Below, piece after piece: positions 20,161-30,700 of a stretch of 64,000 bases of DNA. Below the pieces are notes generated by a model. The model saw only the letters and a program-made list of their open reading frames with translations. It ran no database searches and was not told the DNA's origin. The position numbers were made by a program, and so were the translations under genes. Numbering within the stretch: position 1 is the stretch's first letter; every line of letters begins with the position of its first letter. This DNA is from Edaphocola aurantiacus (GTDB lineage Bacteria > Bacteroidota > Bacteroidia > Chitinophagales > Chitinophagaceae). The stretch lies in the NCBI RefSeq assembly GCF_019797745.1, contig NZ_VOSI01000002.1, forward strand, positions 620,001 to 684,000, read 5' to 3'.

Positions 20161-20367
20161 ATGAAAGCATTACATAAAGAATATAAATGGATCGGTATGG
20201 CCATGGCTGCTGTACTGGCCCTGTTACTGGTGATTAATATTGTTCCGGGACTGCTGCGCAACAGTGACTTCTGGAAAGTTTCTGCCGCCCTGATGAGCAT
20301 GGGACTGTTGTACCTGGTATCTATGTTGTACCTGAACAGCAGAAAGGTGATTGAAGATCATCAGTAA
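20161..20367 (+). CDS. Small two-helix membrane protein
   Basis: A 68-residue protein with two predicted membrane helices (about residues 11-31 and 42-60) and short charged ends. ATG at 20161 is chosen over an in-frame TTG at 20140. No family recognised. It sits between the thi operon and a terminator. Confidence 0.6.
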   Translation: MKALHKEYKWIGMAMAAVLALLLVINIVPGLLRNSDFWKVSAALMSMGLLYLVSMLYLNSRKVIEDHQ

Positions 20368-20369
20368 TT

Positions 20370-20405
20370 AAAAAAGAGGCTACATAATCATGTAGTCTCT
20401 TTTTT
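20370..20405. terminator. Bidirectional terminator
   Basis: 16-base inverted repeat (20370-20385 with 20390-20405, one mismatch), A-tract on one side and T-tract on the other, between the small membrane protein (+) and the WYL regulator (-). Confidence 0.85.
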
Positions 20406-20421
20406 ACAGTTTGGGAATGTT

Positions 20422-21432
20422 CTACAGATAGCTGCCGGCAGCCTGCTGCAGTCTTTTGGCAATCGTTTGCTGTAGCTTTTTAGGGCCCAGTACTTTTATA
20501 CATTCTCCGAAGCCCAGTAATTCCCGCTCCAGTTCAAAGTTGAGGGTGACGTCCAGTCGGATGATAGTACCGCCTTCCTCTTCTTTAATGACCTGCTGCG
20601 AGTGGTGTATCGGCTTGGTTAATACATAGGGTACATTGTATTTATTAACCCAGAGTATTACTTTCTGAGCCCGGCTTTTAATGTCTTTAGTGACCCCGAT
20701 GGTATCTTCAAAATAGCGATCAAAACCCACACCGGTGTAGGGTACAAAGTCTTTCGGATTCATTTCCATAAAATCAATGATCCTATCCAGCGCAAGGGTG
20801 AGGAGTGAAGTGCCTTTCTGTGGTTTGCAGATCAGGAACCAGCGATTGCGGTATTCTTTAAGCAGGTAAGGATGATATACCGAAGCCCTCGCCTCCTTCG
20901 CTTTAAAAGAACGGTAATTAATCAGCAGGGGCACTCTCTTGCGAATGGCCTGGTAGAGCGGAGTTATATGCTGAATCCCCTTGACCAGTACATTGCCTTC
21001 CAGCTGAATATAATTGTCCGATTTGTCGGTCGTCTTCCGCAATGAATTTTCCAACCGGGCAATGATGTCTGTCATGTCATCAAAATAATCAAAGCCATTC
21101 ATCTGGCGCAGCACACTTACAATCTCCGACATCTTATCCAGGTCGGTATCCGTTATTTTAGTATGATTGATGCTGAAATTCGGATCCTCGTATGCATAGT
21201 ATTTGCGGTCCTGTACAATGATCGGTGCATTATAACCCAGTTTATCACTGCGCATCAGTTGTATATCGGCCTGAATAGTACGCTTACTGATGCCCGACTC
21301 AATTCCTTCATAATCATATAATGCTTCCGATACCTTTTCGATCAGGTCTTCCAGCGCCCATTTACGGTAACGGTTGCGTAGGCATTTATCAATCGCCCGG
21401 TAGCGGATCAGGGCCAGTTTATTAATCGCCAT
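20422..21432 (-). CDS. WYL domain transcriptional regulator
   Basis: A 336-residue WYL-family protein with an N-terminal winged-helix-like region (MAINKLALIRYRAIDKCLRNR to about 90), a WYL domain (about 130-220, with FKAKEARASVYHPYLLKEYRNRWFLICKP containing the YxLxxYRxRWFL ligand face) and a C-terminal WCX-type extension. Such proteins often sense nucleic acid fragments or small ligands and regulate DNA-damage or phage responses. ATG at 21432 is preferred to TTG at 21477. No target is apparent. Confidence 0.85.
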   Translation of the reverse strand: MAINKLALIRYRAIDKCLRNRYRKWALEDLIEKVSEALYDYEGIESGISKRTIQADIQLMRSDKLGYNAPIIVQDRKYYAYEDPNFSINHTKITDTDLDKMSEIVSVLRQMNGFDYFDDMTDIIARLENSLRKTTDKSDNYIQLEGNVLVKGIQHITPLYQAIRKRVPLLINYRSFKAKEARASVYHPYLLKEYRNRWFLICKPQKGTSLLTLALDRIIDFMEMNPKDFVPYTGVGFDRYFEDTIGVTKDIKSRAQKVILWVNKYNVPYVLTKPIHHSQQVIKEEEGGTIIRLDVTLNFELERELLGFGECIKVLGPKKLQQTIAKRLQQAAGSYL

Positions 21433-21530
21433 AAAAAGGATTTGCGCTAAGGTAAAATTATTGGTGCAGCAAAACAATTAATTGCGCAATATGTTTGCGT
21501 AGTAAAGTTGGTGCCCTTTTCTTTACCTTC

Positions 21531-22715
21531 TTAAAGTTCCTGTGTTAAATATTCATCCAGCTCCGTAAGTAGCTGAAATGCTTTTACCTCCTGCGTTTCC
21601 TGATTGATCAGTACAAAATAGGGAATGCCTTCAATTTCAAAATACTGATCTAAAAATTTGTCCTGATCGTAAATCTGCGGGTATGTGTTTTTATCCGCTT
21701 TTATCGCTTTTTCAGCTGGCTGGAATTTGTCTTTCACCACCACACCAATAATCTGTAGCTGCTGGGGCGTGTACTTTTTACTGAGGTATGGGAGATCTGT
21801 TTTAATGCTTTTCCGGCAAGGGCTGCACCAGGATGCCCAAAAATCCAGCAGAATGAATTTTGAGGGAATATGCGGACTCAGGAAATTGAAATTTTTGCCC
21901 TCCATCAACATATAGGAACGATCAAACAAAAAATCCGACTTGATTTCTCTTCTACTTTTTTTCAACACATCTATTACCGAATTTAAAATCATATTTTGAT
22001 TATCCTTATTAATAGTTGCTAAGTGAGCTGAAATCAGGTCATTATCTTTATTTGATGCAAATTCCACTTGATATAAACCGCTTCCGATTAAAAGTAAATT
22101 TGGATTTGTTTCCTTCAATATGAAAGACAATAGTAATTTATTCGTGTTTTCTGTAGTCTTTTTTGCTTCTCTTACTAATCCTAATTGATATTCTGCGATC
22201 TTTTCGGGGTCTTGCAATGTTTTCAAAGGTTCAGCATCAAGGCTATTCATTTTTCTATATATCGGCATCTGCATTGTACGTAGATTCAGGATATTATCAT
22301 TTGTTTTAGATAAATCAGCATTTGAAGAAATGATCGAATAGCTCAAATACAGCTTTGATAGTTCAGCATTAATTGCAACAGTAGATTCTTTATTTCCTGT
22401 TATAACAAATGCATAATTATCTCTTTTCCCATCTTGTATTAATAATCCAGTTTGTTGACCTTCCGGCTTTACAGATAGCTTATAAATTGTATGTTCTTTT
22501 AAGTTGTCAAATTTGAAATTATTCTTTTTGTCAAGTTGATATGAATCTATTACCACATCACTACTACCTGATCTGAAGTACTTATAACTTGATACTTCTG
22601 TTAAGTATATTGTATTTTGCCAACCCTCGGCTGGTGCCATGTGGCCTAAAATTTTAGCAGCAAATGTTGTTTGAGTGATTATTGATAACAATAAGAATAA
22701 ACCTACTTTTTTCAT
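21531..22715 (-). CDS. Exported TlpA-family thioredoxin-like protein
   Basis: A 394-residue exported protein with a signal peptide (about 1-19), a DUF4369-like beta N-terminal region (20-150), a helical middle, and a C-terminal thioredoxin fold. The fold contains FWASWCSPCRKS, with redox Cys297 and Cys300, and the cis-Pro region IEGIPYFVLIN. It should be a periplasmic thiol-disulfide oxidoreductase. The next gene upstream on the same strand encodes an exported protein with eight clustered cysteines, which could be its substrate. Confidence 0.88.
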   Translation of the reverse strand: MKKVGLFLLLSIITQTTFAAKILGHMAPAEGWQNTIYLTEVSSYKYFRSGSSDVVIDSYQLDKKNNFKFDNLKEHTIYKLSVKPEGQQTGLLIQDGKRDNYAFVITGNKESTVAINAELSKLYLSYSIISSNADLSKTNDNILNLRTMQMPIYRKMNSLDAEPLKTLQDPEKIAEYQLGLVREAKKTTENTNKLLLSFILKETNPNLLLIGSGLYQVEFASNKDNDLISAHLATINKDNQNMILNSVIDVLKKSRREIKSDFLFDRSYMLMEGKNFNFLSPHIPSKFILLDFWASWCSPCRKSIKTDLPYLSKKYTPQQLQIIGVVVKDKFQPAEKAIKADKNTYPQIYDQDKFLDQYFEIEGIPYFVLINQETQEVKAFQLLTELDEYLTQEL

Positions 22716-22791
22716 TTTAATACGGATGCTTTTTTATAATATAAAGTGTTCTACTAATAGTTTAGAGAACACTTTTCGAGATTATGGAAGG

Positions 22792-23187
22792 TTATCCTAA
22801 ATATGCATTTAGCAATGCTAAATCTTCGGAACTTAATGACTCGATTGCAGATTGATACATTTCAAACATCGCGTCAAAATTTTCAGGAGTCGTCATACCC
22901 AGGATGTTGCCTAAATTGATAAGTGCAGGATTACGCATCGCTTGTGCATATTTCTGGAAGTCTTCAATCCCGATATTGTCCATTTTTTTTGTAGAAGTGT
23001 TTTTTGTGTCTTCACACTTGCAAAAGGCCAACCCAAAATAACAGCCGCAGGCATATTGACCAGCACAGTTGCCAATCGTGCATGTGGAAAATTTGCAAGT
23101 TGCAGTACAACCAGCAGCACTTACTTTTACAGAATGAATAGCCAAAAAGCTGAATAACATCACGAAGATGAATGCGATTTTTTTCAT
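22792..23187 (-). CDS. Exported Cys-rich peptide
   Basis: A 131-residue protein with a signal peptide (about 1-24, ending VSAA). A compact segment of eight cysteines follows immediately (residues about 27-58, pattern GCTATCKFSTCTIGNC then CGC and CKC). A helical, acidic tail (IGIEDFQKYAQAM and on) completes it. No family recognised. It shares strand and a short 76-base gap with the exported thioredoxin-like gene downstream. The cluster could bind metal or form disulfides. Confidence 0.72.
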   Translation of the reverse strand: MKKIAFIFVMLFSFLAIHSVKVSAAGCTATCKFSTCTIGNCAGQYACGCYFGLAFCKCEDTKNTSTKKMDNIGIEDFQKYAQAMRNPALINLGNILGMTTPENFDAMFEMYQSAIESLSSEDLALLNAYLG

Positions 23188-23431
23188 AAAAATGGAATTT
23201 AAAGGTTAAAGAATGATCCAAAAATAATTGCCAACATTGAGAACCGGAGCAAATAAATCTTTATCCGAATGTTAATATGTGCATTTTTTATATAAGTAAT
23301 TGAAAGCGAATTTGCTTTACCTATTCTTTATTGCTACTATGATTTTAACATGAAATTCTGTGTGCCCTGAAGTGTTGATATATTAAAAAGTGTAACTTGT
23401 ATGTTCTCTCTAACCTCTAAATAGTATACTT

Positions 23432-23926
23432 ATGGACACACTGCAACAATTGCGGAATGAACTGGAACATGAATACCACACCACACAAAATTTCTTCCGC
23501 ATATACCCCGAGGGAAAAAACGATTATGCACCACACGAGAAAAGTATGAAGCTAGGACACCTTGCTACACATATAGCGGAGATCTTCTCCTGGCCGGGTG
23601 TCATGCTGGAAACAAATGACCTGGATATCGGTGCCGGAGAGCGACCACAAATCTTGTCTACCCCTGATGAACTGTTGACCAAAATGCGGGAGCACTATGA
23701 TAAAAGTATCGCGGCACTGAATAAGGCATCTGAAGAAGACCTGAACCCGGACTGGGCTTTAAAATATGGTGATAATGTACTGGCCAGCTGGAATAAATAT
23801 GATGCCATAAGGCACTCGCTGAACCAGGTGACCCACCATCGCGCGCAGTTGGGTGTATACTATCGCCTCAATGATATTGAATTGCCAAAGAGTTACGGAC
23901 CTACGGCCGATCTGCAAAGTTTCTAG
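23432..23926 (+). CDS. DinB family protein
   Basis: A 164-residue four-helix-bundle DinB/YfiT-type protein, often a metal-dependent thiol transferase. Candidate metal His residues are in HLATHIAEIFSW (about 45-55) and NQVTHHRAQLGVYYRL (about 137-150), the hallmark H...HxxxH-like arrangement. It lies 45 bases upstream of a VOC protein on the same strand, so they are probably one operon. Physiological substrate unknown. Confidence 0.88.
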   Translation: MDTLQQLRNELEHEYHTTQNFFRIYPEGKNDYAPHEKSMKLGHLATHIAEIFSWPGVMLETNDLDIGAGERPQILSTPDELLTKMREHYDKSIAALNKASEEDLNPDWALKYGDNVLASWNKYDAIRHSLNQVTHHRAQLGVYYRLNDIELPKSYGPTADLQSF

Positions 23927-23970
23927 AGTTTATTTTATATTATTACCTCACATTATTATAATACAATACT

Positions 23971-24822
23971 ATGAACAAAAATATTTATCCCTGCATCTGG
24001 TTTAATGGCAGGGGAAGCGAAGCAGGAAAATACTATGCCGAAACTTTTGACAGGGCCAAAGTGACCCATGACAGTGGTATGGTAGTGACCTGGGAAGCTG
24101 CGGACTGCACCTTTATGCTACTGGATGCAGGTCCGAACTTCAAACCTAATTTCAGCATATCTTTTATGGTGATGTGTGAAACCGCCGAAGAGCTGGACCG
24201 CTATTGGGCAAGACTGTCTAAGGATGGAAAGATCATGATGGAACTGGCTAAATATCCCTGGTCTGAAAAATATGGCTGGCTGGAAGATCAGTTCGGGGTA
24301 TCCTGGCAATTATACCTGGGTGCCGGAGCACCACAGAAATTCGTACCTACACTGATGTTTACCGGGGTCAATAATGGGAAGTGTGTAGAGGCGATGGAAT
24401 ATTACACCCGCGTTTTTCCTAACTCAAAAATTGACGGTGTTATGAAATATGAGGAGGGTGGAGACGATACTCCAGGCAATGTGGCCCATGCACAGTTTTA
24501 TATCAATGACTATATGCTGATGGGTATGGATAGCTCTATGGACCATGGTGTACAGTTCGATGAAGGTATATCTATTGTAGTGACCACTAAGGACCAGGAA
24601 GAGACCGACTACTACTGGAATACCTTTACCAGCGAAGGGGAAGAAAGCATGTGTGGCTGGCTGAAAGATCGCTATGGCATCAGCTGGCAGATCACACCGG
24701 CACGCCTGCTGGAACTGATGGCCGATCCGGATCGTGAAAAAGCGGGAAGGGTGATGCAGGCCATGATGAAAATGAGAAAGATCATTATCGCCGACCTCGA
24801 AGCAGCTTACGCTGAAGCATAA
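23971..24822 (+). CDS. Two-domain VOC (PhnB-like) protein
   Basis: A 283-residue protein made of two 3-dmu-9_3-mt/PhnB-like VOC domains (about 1-120 and 128-265). Each begins with a YPCIWFNGRGSEAGKYY or LMFTGVNNGKCVEAMEYY type strand and ends in a DRYGISWQI or DQFGVSWQL block. These proteins fold like glyoxalase and dioxygenases, but this group usually has no proven enzymatic role. Downstream partner of the DinB protein. Confidence 0.88.
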   Translation: MNKNIYPCIWFNGRGSEAGKYYAETFDRAKVTHDSGMVVTWEAADCTFMLLDAGPNFKPNFSISFMVMCETAEELDRYWARLSKDGKIMMELAKYPWSEKYGWLEDQFGVSWQLYLGAGAPQKFVPTLMFTGVNNGKCVEAMEYYTRVFPNSKIDGVMKYEEGGDDTPGNVAHAQFYINDYMLMGMDSSMDHGVQFDEGISIVVTTKDQEETDYYWNTFTSEGEESMCGWLKDRYGISWQITPARLLELMADPDREKAGRVMQAMMKMRKIIIADLEAAYAEA

Positions 24823-24839
24823 GCGTGGATTGATATTAT

Positions 24840-26138
24840 TTATGATTGCCCTGTAATCACTGGCACTTCATTTTTCGCAGCAGAAAGATGGTAGGTGTAC
24901 ACATTATAGGGCAATATTTTTGCCGCACATATTTTACCCACATAACTGCCCAGCAGCACAGGGACAAAAAGATGATACCCGTTAGGTACCAGGCTGCACA
25001 CCAGGAATAATGAAGTAAGCGGTGCATGAATAGCCGCGGCAAGTGTAGCCGCTGCACCCACCAATGCAAAGTTGAGTAATACGAGCTGCGTACCCAGCAA
25101 ATAATTACAGCATATCGCAAACAAAATACCCAGGAATGAGCCGGCCACAATGCTTGGAGCAAACACGCCACCATCGCCACCGGCACCCAGTGTCAGTGAA
25201 GCGGCCACCGGTTTCAGGATCACCAGTAATAATATAATCCATAAGAAAGAAAGGTCGAAGCTGCTAGTAGTTACAGTATTCAATACCTCTTTCAATCCAT
25301 GATAGCTATCACCGAAGAGATAGGGTAGACTATAGATCATAGAGCCTACCATAAGGGCACCCAGGTTTACCCGGATGAAGTTATTGTGTATTGAGGCAAA
25401 CAGCTCTTTAACCCTGATCACCAGTATGGTGGTGTATACGGCCAGCAATCCGCCGAGGGCCCCCAGGATAATGTAAAAAGGAACTGAAGTTACTTTCCAG
25501 GTATTTACGGCAAAGGGTAATAAAGGTACTGCATCGAAGAAATGTACCCATAAACCCGCTACCAGCGCAGCAGCTGTACAGCTGATCAGGATTGTCTTGT
25601 TCACCTTTCTCGCGATCACTTCAAGGGCAAATAGCCAACCTGCTAATGGGCTGCCAAACAACACCGCCACACCAGCGGCTACGCCCGCACAAACCAACTC
25701 TTTTTTATAGGCGAATGCGGTATGTCCTCTTTCATAAGCGGCATTGCCTACCGTAGCAGTAGCGACAACAGTAGAGACTTCTATACCGGTCGATCCACCA
25801 AAAATGACTGTAAGAAAACCATTGATATAGTGAGAGGGAATTTTAAATAGAGGAAGGTGATCTTTGCGCTGATCCAGCGTTTTGTATATTTCCGTAATAC
25901 CTTTATTCTTCCTGTTTTTAAATAGATATTTCCGGAGAAAATAAATGATGGTAATGCCCACAGATGGGAGAATGAACAGGAGCAGAGGCTCGGTCTGTTC
26001 AATCCGGTTATACATAAAATGTTCTGTATGCTCGGTAAGCCGCTTGAGCGATTCTGCCAGTATTGCACATACCAGACCTATAAACAGGGAGACTGTAAAT
26101 AACCTTGTGTAATGGTATAAAAGAATCTTTTTACGCAT
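24840..26138 (-). CDS. ClC-type chloride channel or Cl-/H+ antiporter
   Basis: A 432-residue ClC membrane protein with about ten hydrophobic segments. Selectivity-filter-like blocks are present: GGSTGIEVSTVVATAT (in place of GSGIPE/GKEGP), AGVAAGVAVLFGSPLAGWLFALEV and GAGGDGGVFAPSIVAGSF. ATG at 26138 is preferred to TTG at 26186. Channel versus antiporter is not resolved, because the gating Glu positions deviate (GIEVS carries a Glu). Confidence 0.9.
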   Translation of the reverse strand: MRKKILLYHYTRLFTVSLFIGLVCAILAESLKRLTEHTEHFMYNRIEQTEPLLLFILPSVGITIIYFLRKYLFKNRKNKGITEIYKTLDQRKDHLPLFKIPSHYINGFLTVIFGGSTGIEVSTVVATATVGNAAYERGHTAFAYKKELVCAGVAAGVAVLFGSPLAGWLFALEVIARKVNKTILISCTAAALVAGLWVHFFDAVPLLPFAVNTWKVTSVPFYIILGALGGLLAVYTTILVIRVKELFASIHNNFIRVNLGALMVGSMIYSLPYLFGDSYHGLKEVLNTVTTSSFDLSFLWIILLLVILKPVAASLTLGAGGDGGVFAPSIVAGSFLGILFAICCNYLLGTQLVLLNFALVGAAATLAAAIHAPLTSLFLVCSLVPNGYHLFVPVLLGSYVGKICAAKILPYNVYTYHLSAAKNEVPVITGQS

Positions 26139-26256
26139 AGCCGAAGAATAAAGCAGTGATTTAAGTATCACGTGAAGGGACTGCAAAGTTAGGTATAAAT
26201 TGGCCTCGTCCGATAAAAAGAAAGTTGCTTAACGTTTCATTTCTGTTTGATATGAA

Positions 26257-26289
26257 AAAAGTTCCGCATGTATAACATGCGGAACTTTT
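26257..26289. terminator. Terminator of the RND efflux operon
   Basis: Perfect 11-bp GC-rich stem (GTTCCGCATGT and complement, 26261-26271 with 26275-26285) flanked by A and T tracts, just after the outer membrane factor stop codon on the minus strand. Confidence 0.85.
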
Positions 26290-26308
26290 AAACCGGTTGC
26301 GGGCGAGG

Positions 26309-27754
26309 CTAACGCCAGCCGCCACCCAATGCCTGGTAAATATGTACCAGCGCATTCATCTGTTGCTTGCGGGTTTCGATCAGTTCAAATCTCGACTCCA
26401 GCGCATCTCTCTGTGTCATTAAGACCTCCATATAATCGGCTCTTGCAGATTTGAAGAGCTCGTTGGAAATGTCGATAGACTCCGTCAAAGCCTTTACCTG
26501 CTTATTCTTCAGGTCATAGCTCTGCTCCAGGTTATGAATATTGCTCATCTGGTTGACTACCTCGAGATAGGCATTCAGTACCGTACGTTCGTAGTTATAT
26601 ACTGTTTGTATCTGTCTGGCATTAGCCATATAATAATGCGCTTTAATGGCATTACGATTAATAAGCGGTGCTACAAGATCTCCTGCCAGCGAATACAGAA
26701 GAGACTCGGGACTTTTGATCAGGTACGCCGGGTTGAAGGCCTGATACCCTACAGAAGCTGTGATGCCCAGTGAAGGGTAGAACTCCGCACGGGCAACCTT
26801 TACATCCAGTTTAGCCGCAGACAGCTGCAGCTCTGCCTGGCGGATGTCCGGCCGGTTGGCCAGCAACTGTGACGGGATACCGCTCTGTACCATTTGAGGC
26901 ATGGTAGCTCCGAAAGAAGCTTTGTTTCTTACAATCGGTTGCGGATAGCGGCCCAGCAGGAAATTGATCCTGTTCTCTGTTTCGGTGATCTGCTGGCGAA
27001 TGCCGTACTGCAGGCTTTTCGTCTTGGCCACCTCTGCTTCAAATTTACGAACCGCCAGCTCTGTAACCCGTGTAGCCTCCTTCTGCAGCTTTACAATCTC
27101 CAAGGCATCGCTCTGGATATCGATATTCTGCTGAATGATGGATAACTGATTGTCCAGAGCCAGTAATTCGTAGTAAGCATTTGCAATTTCTGCTACGAGA
27201 TTGGTCACTACAAAATTCTTACCTTCTATGGTAGAGAGGTATCGCTGTGCAGCGGCCTTTTTTGCATTGCGTAATTTATGCCATATATCCACCTCCCAGG
27301 TTGCATATGCTGCAATTTTAAAATCGCCCAAAGGTTCGGGCATAGCCTTTCCGGGCTTGATATCCGTAGTGGCTTCGCTGGCACCGATATTGGTGTATCG
27401 TGCCACCTTATCTACTCCGGCACCGGCACCGATTCCTACAGAAGGAAGGTATTCTCCCTTACGGATGCGTACCTCGTTACGGGCGATCTCAATCTCCTGT
27501 AATGTAATGTTCAGTTCCTGGTTACGATCCAGCGCAGTGTCGATCAGTGCAGCCAGGTAAGGATCAGCAAAATAATCTCTCCAGTTGATGCTGGCCGTAT
27601 TCGTACTATCAGTACTACCTGCTGTATATGCCTCTGGTACTGCTTTATTTTCCTGCCGGGAGACGATAGCCGGAATAGAGCAGGAACTGTATGCCACTGC
27701 TATTCCTGCAAGCGCTGCCCATGTATATATGCGCTGTTTAGTCATTTTGATCAT
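26309..27754 (-). CDS. Outer membrane factor of an RND efflux system
   Basis: A 481-residue TolC/OprM/NodT-family outer membrane lipoprotein. The leader ends in SSCS (lipobox near residue 23-25). Two OEP repeats follow, with ANRPDIRQAELQLSAAKLDVKVARAEFYPS as the usual second-repeat signature near 305. It forms the trimeric exit duct of the pump. Last gene of the adaptor-pump-OMF operon, its start overlapping the pump 3' end by 17 bases. Confidence 0.94.
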   Translation of the reverse strand: MIKMTKQRIYTWAALAGIAVAYSSCSIPAIVSRQENKAVPEAYTAGSTDSTNTASINWRDYFADPYLAALIDTALDRNQELNITLQEIEIARNEVRIRKGEYLPSVGIGAGAGVDKVARYTNIGASEATTDIKPGKAMPEPLGDFKIAAYATWEVDIWHKLRNAKKAAAQRYLSTIEGKNFVVTNLVAEIANAYYELLALDNQLSIIQQNIDIQSDALEIVKLQKEATRVTELAVRKFEAEVAKTKSLQYGIRQQITETENRINFLLGRYPQPIVRNKASFGATMPQMVQSGIPSQLLANRPDIRQAELQLSAAKLDVKVARAEFYPSLGITASVGYQAFNPAYLIKSPESLLYSLAGDLVAPLINRNAIKAHYYMANARQIQTVYNYERTVLNAYLEVVNQMSNIHNLEQSYDLKNKQVKALTESIDISNELFKSARADYMEVLMTQRDALESRFELIETRKQQMNALVHIYQALGGGWR

Positions 27755-30700
27755 TTTTATCCGTTATAGAATTATCCGTTCTGCTTTTAAACAGTTTGAG
27801 CAGCAGTTTTTTCTTTTTCTTTTTCGATTGCACAAAATCCTCTGTCAGCGGGTTTTCGTCCTCATCGCGTATCAGCTTGCGTTTAGATGCAATGGTGCCG
27901 AATACAAAATAAAGTCCCGGTACGATGATTACTCCGAAGATGGTACCAAACAACATACCACCTGCTGCTGCGGTACCGATTGTACGGTTACCCAGGGCAC
28001 CAGGACCATGCGCAAATACCAGCGGAATAAGACCGGCGATAAAGGCAAATGAAGTCATGAGGATAGGACGGAAACGTACTTTGGCCCCTTCGATGGCCGC
28101 ATCCAGTACCGTCATTCCCTCACGCTGTTTCTGTACGGCAAACTCTACAATCAGTACGGCATTCTTACCCAACAGACCCACGAGCATTACTAATCCGACC
28201 TGTGCATAAATATCATTGGCCAGTCCCATTGCTTTCAGCAGCATAAATGAACCGAAGATACCGGCCGGTAAAGAGAGCACAACTGAGAAAGGCAAAATGA
28301 AGCTTTCATATTGTGCAGCCAGTACCATGTATACGAAGATCAGTACGATCAGGAAAATATAGAGTGCCTCATTACCACGGCCTACTTCATCTTTGGTCAG
28401 ACCTTCCCAGTCAATACCATAGCCGCGAGGGAGGGTTTTTGCAGCAACTTCTTCAATTGCCTGAATCGCCTCACCACTACTATACCCTTTTGCGGGTTCA
28501 CCCCTGATCGCAGAGGATGGGTACATATTGTAACGGGTAATCTCATTCAGACCATGGGTTTTTACCATTTTCATAAAGGCAGAATAAGGCACCATTTCAT
28601 CACGATTGTTCTTTACATATAAGTTCAGTACATCTTCCGGCAGGCGACGGTATTCCGGTCCGGCCTGTACATACACCCTGTAGAAGGTACCGAAGCGGAT
28701 AAAGCCCAGCTCATAGGTACTACCGATCAGGATAGACAGGTTATCCATCGCACGTTCGATCGACACCCCTTTCTGCATAGCAGCCTCGTTGTCGATCTGC
28801 AATTCATACTGAGGATAGTTGGCACTGAAGAATGTAAATAAACCGGTCAGCTCTTTACGCTTGCCCAGCGCAGCCATAAATTGATTGTTGATCTGCTCCA
28901 GCGCTTTGTAGTCACCGGTATTGCTCTTGTCCAGCAAACGCAGGGAGAAACCACCTGCAGCACCATAGCCCGGAACGGCCGGAGGCCCGAAGAATTCTAT
29001 CGTTGCACCCGGTATCTCATGAGATTTTTCTTCCAGTTCTTCAATGATCTCTTTTACTGAATGTTTACGGTCTGCCCAGTCTTTAAGGTTGATAATACAG
29101 GTACCGGCATTGGAACCGCGCCCTTCGGTCAGTACCTCATATCCTGCCAGTGCAGAAACTGATTGTACGCCTTCTACTTTCTTCGCCAGGTCCTGCAATT
29201 CACGCGCTACATCATTGGTCCGTTCCAGGGTAGAGCCCGGAGGGGTTTGGATGATCGCGTAGATCATACCCTGATCTTCATTCGGAATGAAACCCGTGGG
29301 CAATACTTTATTAACACCTAAAATACCCAGGCTGAATACAATCAGTAATCCGAATGTAACCAGTCTGCGGTTCACAATTTTATTCAGTAAGCCGGTATAC
29401 TTTCCGGTCAGCTTTTCAAAGCCACGGTTAAATGCATCCAGGAATTTATCTATCGGAGTCTTTCGTTTTGGCTGTCCATGATTGTTTTTAAGGATCATAG
29501 CACATAATACCGGTGTGAGGGTCAGTGCCACAAAGCCGGAGATCACGATAGAGCAAGCCATAGTGATGGAGAACTGTCGGTAGAAGATACCTACCGGACC
29601 AGACATAAAGGCTACGGGAATGAATACTGCCGTCATCAGTAAGGTAATCGCAATTACGGCACCGCTGATCTCTCCGATTACTTTCTTAACCGCTTTGAAT
29701 GGTGGGAGGTGCTCCTCCTCCATCTTGGCATGCACTGCCTCAACGACGACGATCGCATCATCGACCACGACACCGATTGCCAGTACAAGGGCAAACAGCG
29801 TGATGAGGTTAATCGTGAGTCCGAACAACTGCATAAACATAAAGGCACCAATGAGCGATACCGGCACCGCCAGCGTCGGGATCAGTGTAGAACGCCAGTC
29901 GCCCAGGAACAGGAATACCACAATCGCCACCAGTATAAAGGCCTCGACCAGGGTATGGATTACCTTTTCGATAGAGGCATCGAGGAAGTGCGATACATCA
30001 TAGCTGATCTCATAATCCATTCCCGGAGGGAAGGAGCTTTCTTTGATCTCATCCAGTTTTGCTTTCACTTCTTTGATTACATCACTCGCATTACTTCCGT
30101 AAGTTTGTTTCAGGGTAATGGCTGCTGAAGGATGTCCGTCCATGTTGGAATAGATATCGTAGAATTCAGAGCCCAGCTCTACTTCAGCCACATCTTTCAG
30201 GTGCAGGATCTCCCCATCGGGGTTTGCACGGATAATTACATTTTCATACTCTTCCGGTTTATTATACCGGCCTTTGTAGGTCAGTACATATTCCAGTGCC
30301 TGTGATCGCTTACCGGTGGCCTGTCCCAGACGTCCCGGGGAACCGATGATACTCTGCTGGGCTAATGATTCCATGACCTCTTCGGTAGATACATTATAGG
30401 CACGCATACGGTCCGGTTTCAGCCATATACGCATGGCATACTGACGGCTACCCAGGATCTTGGCACTACCTACCCCTTTCAGACGACTGATCTCGGGGAT
30501 GAGGTTTACATTGGCAAAGTTGTACAGGAACTTCTGATCGGCTTTAGGGTCTTTACTGTACACATTCACATACATCAGCATGTTGGGAGAGGTGTAACTG
30601 ATCACTAAACCCTCGCGCTGCACCAGTGGTGGCAGGCGGTTGGTTACCTGTTCAATCCTGTTCTTTACATTTACTACCGCCTGGTTTGGATCGGTACCTA

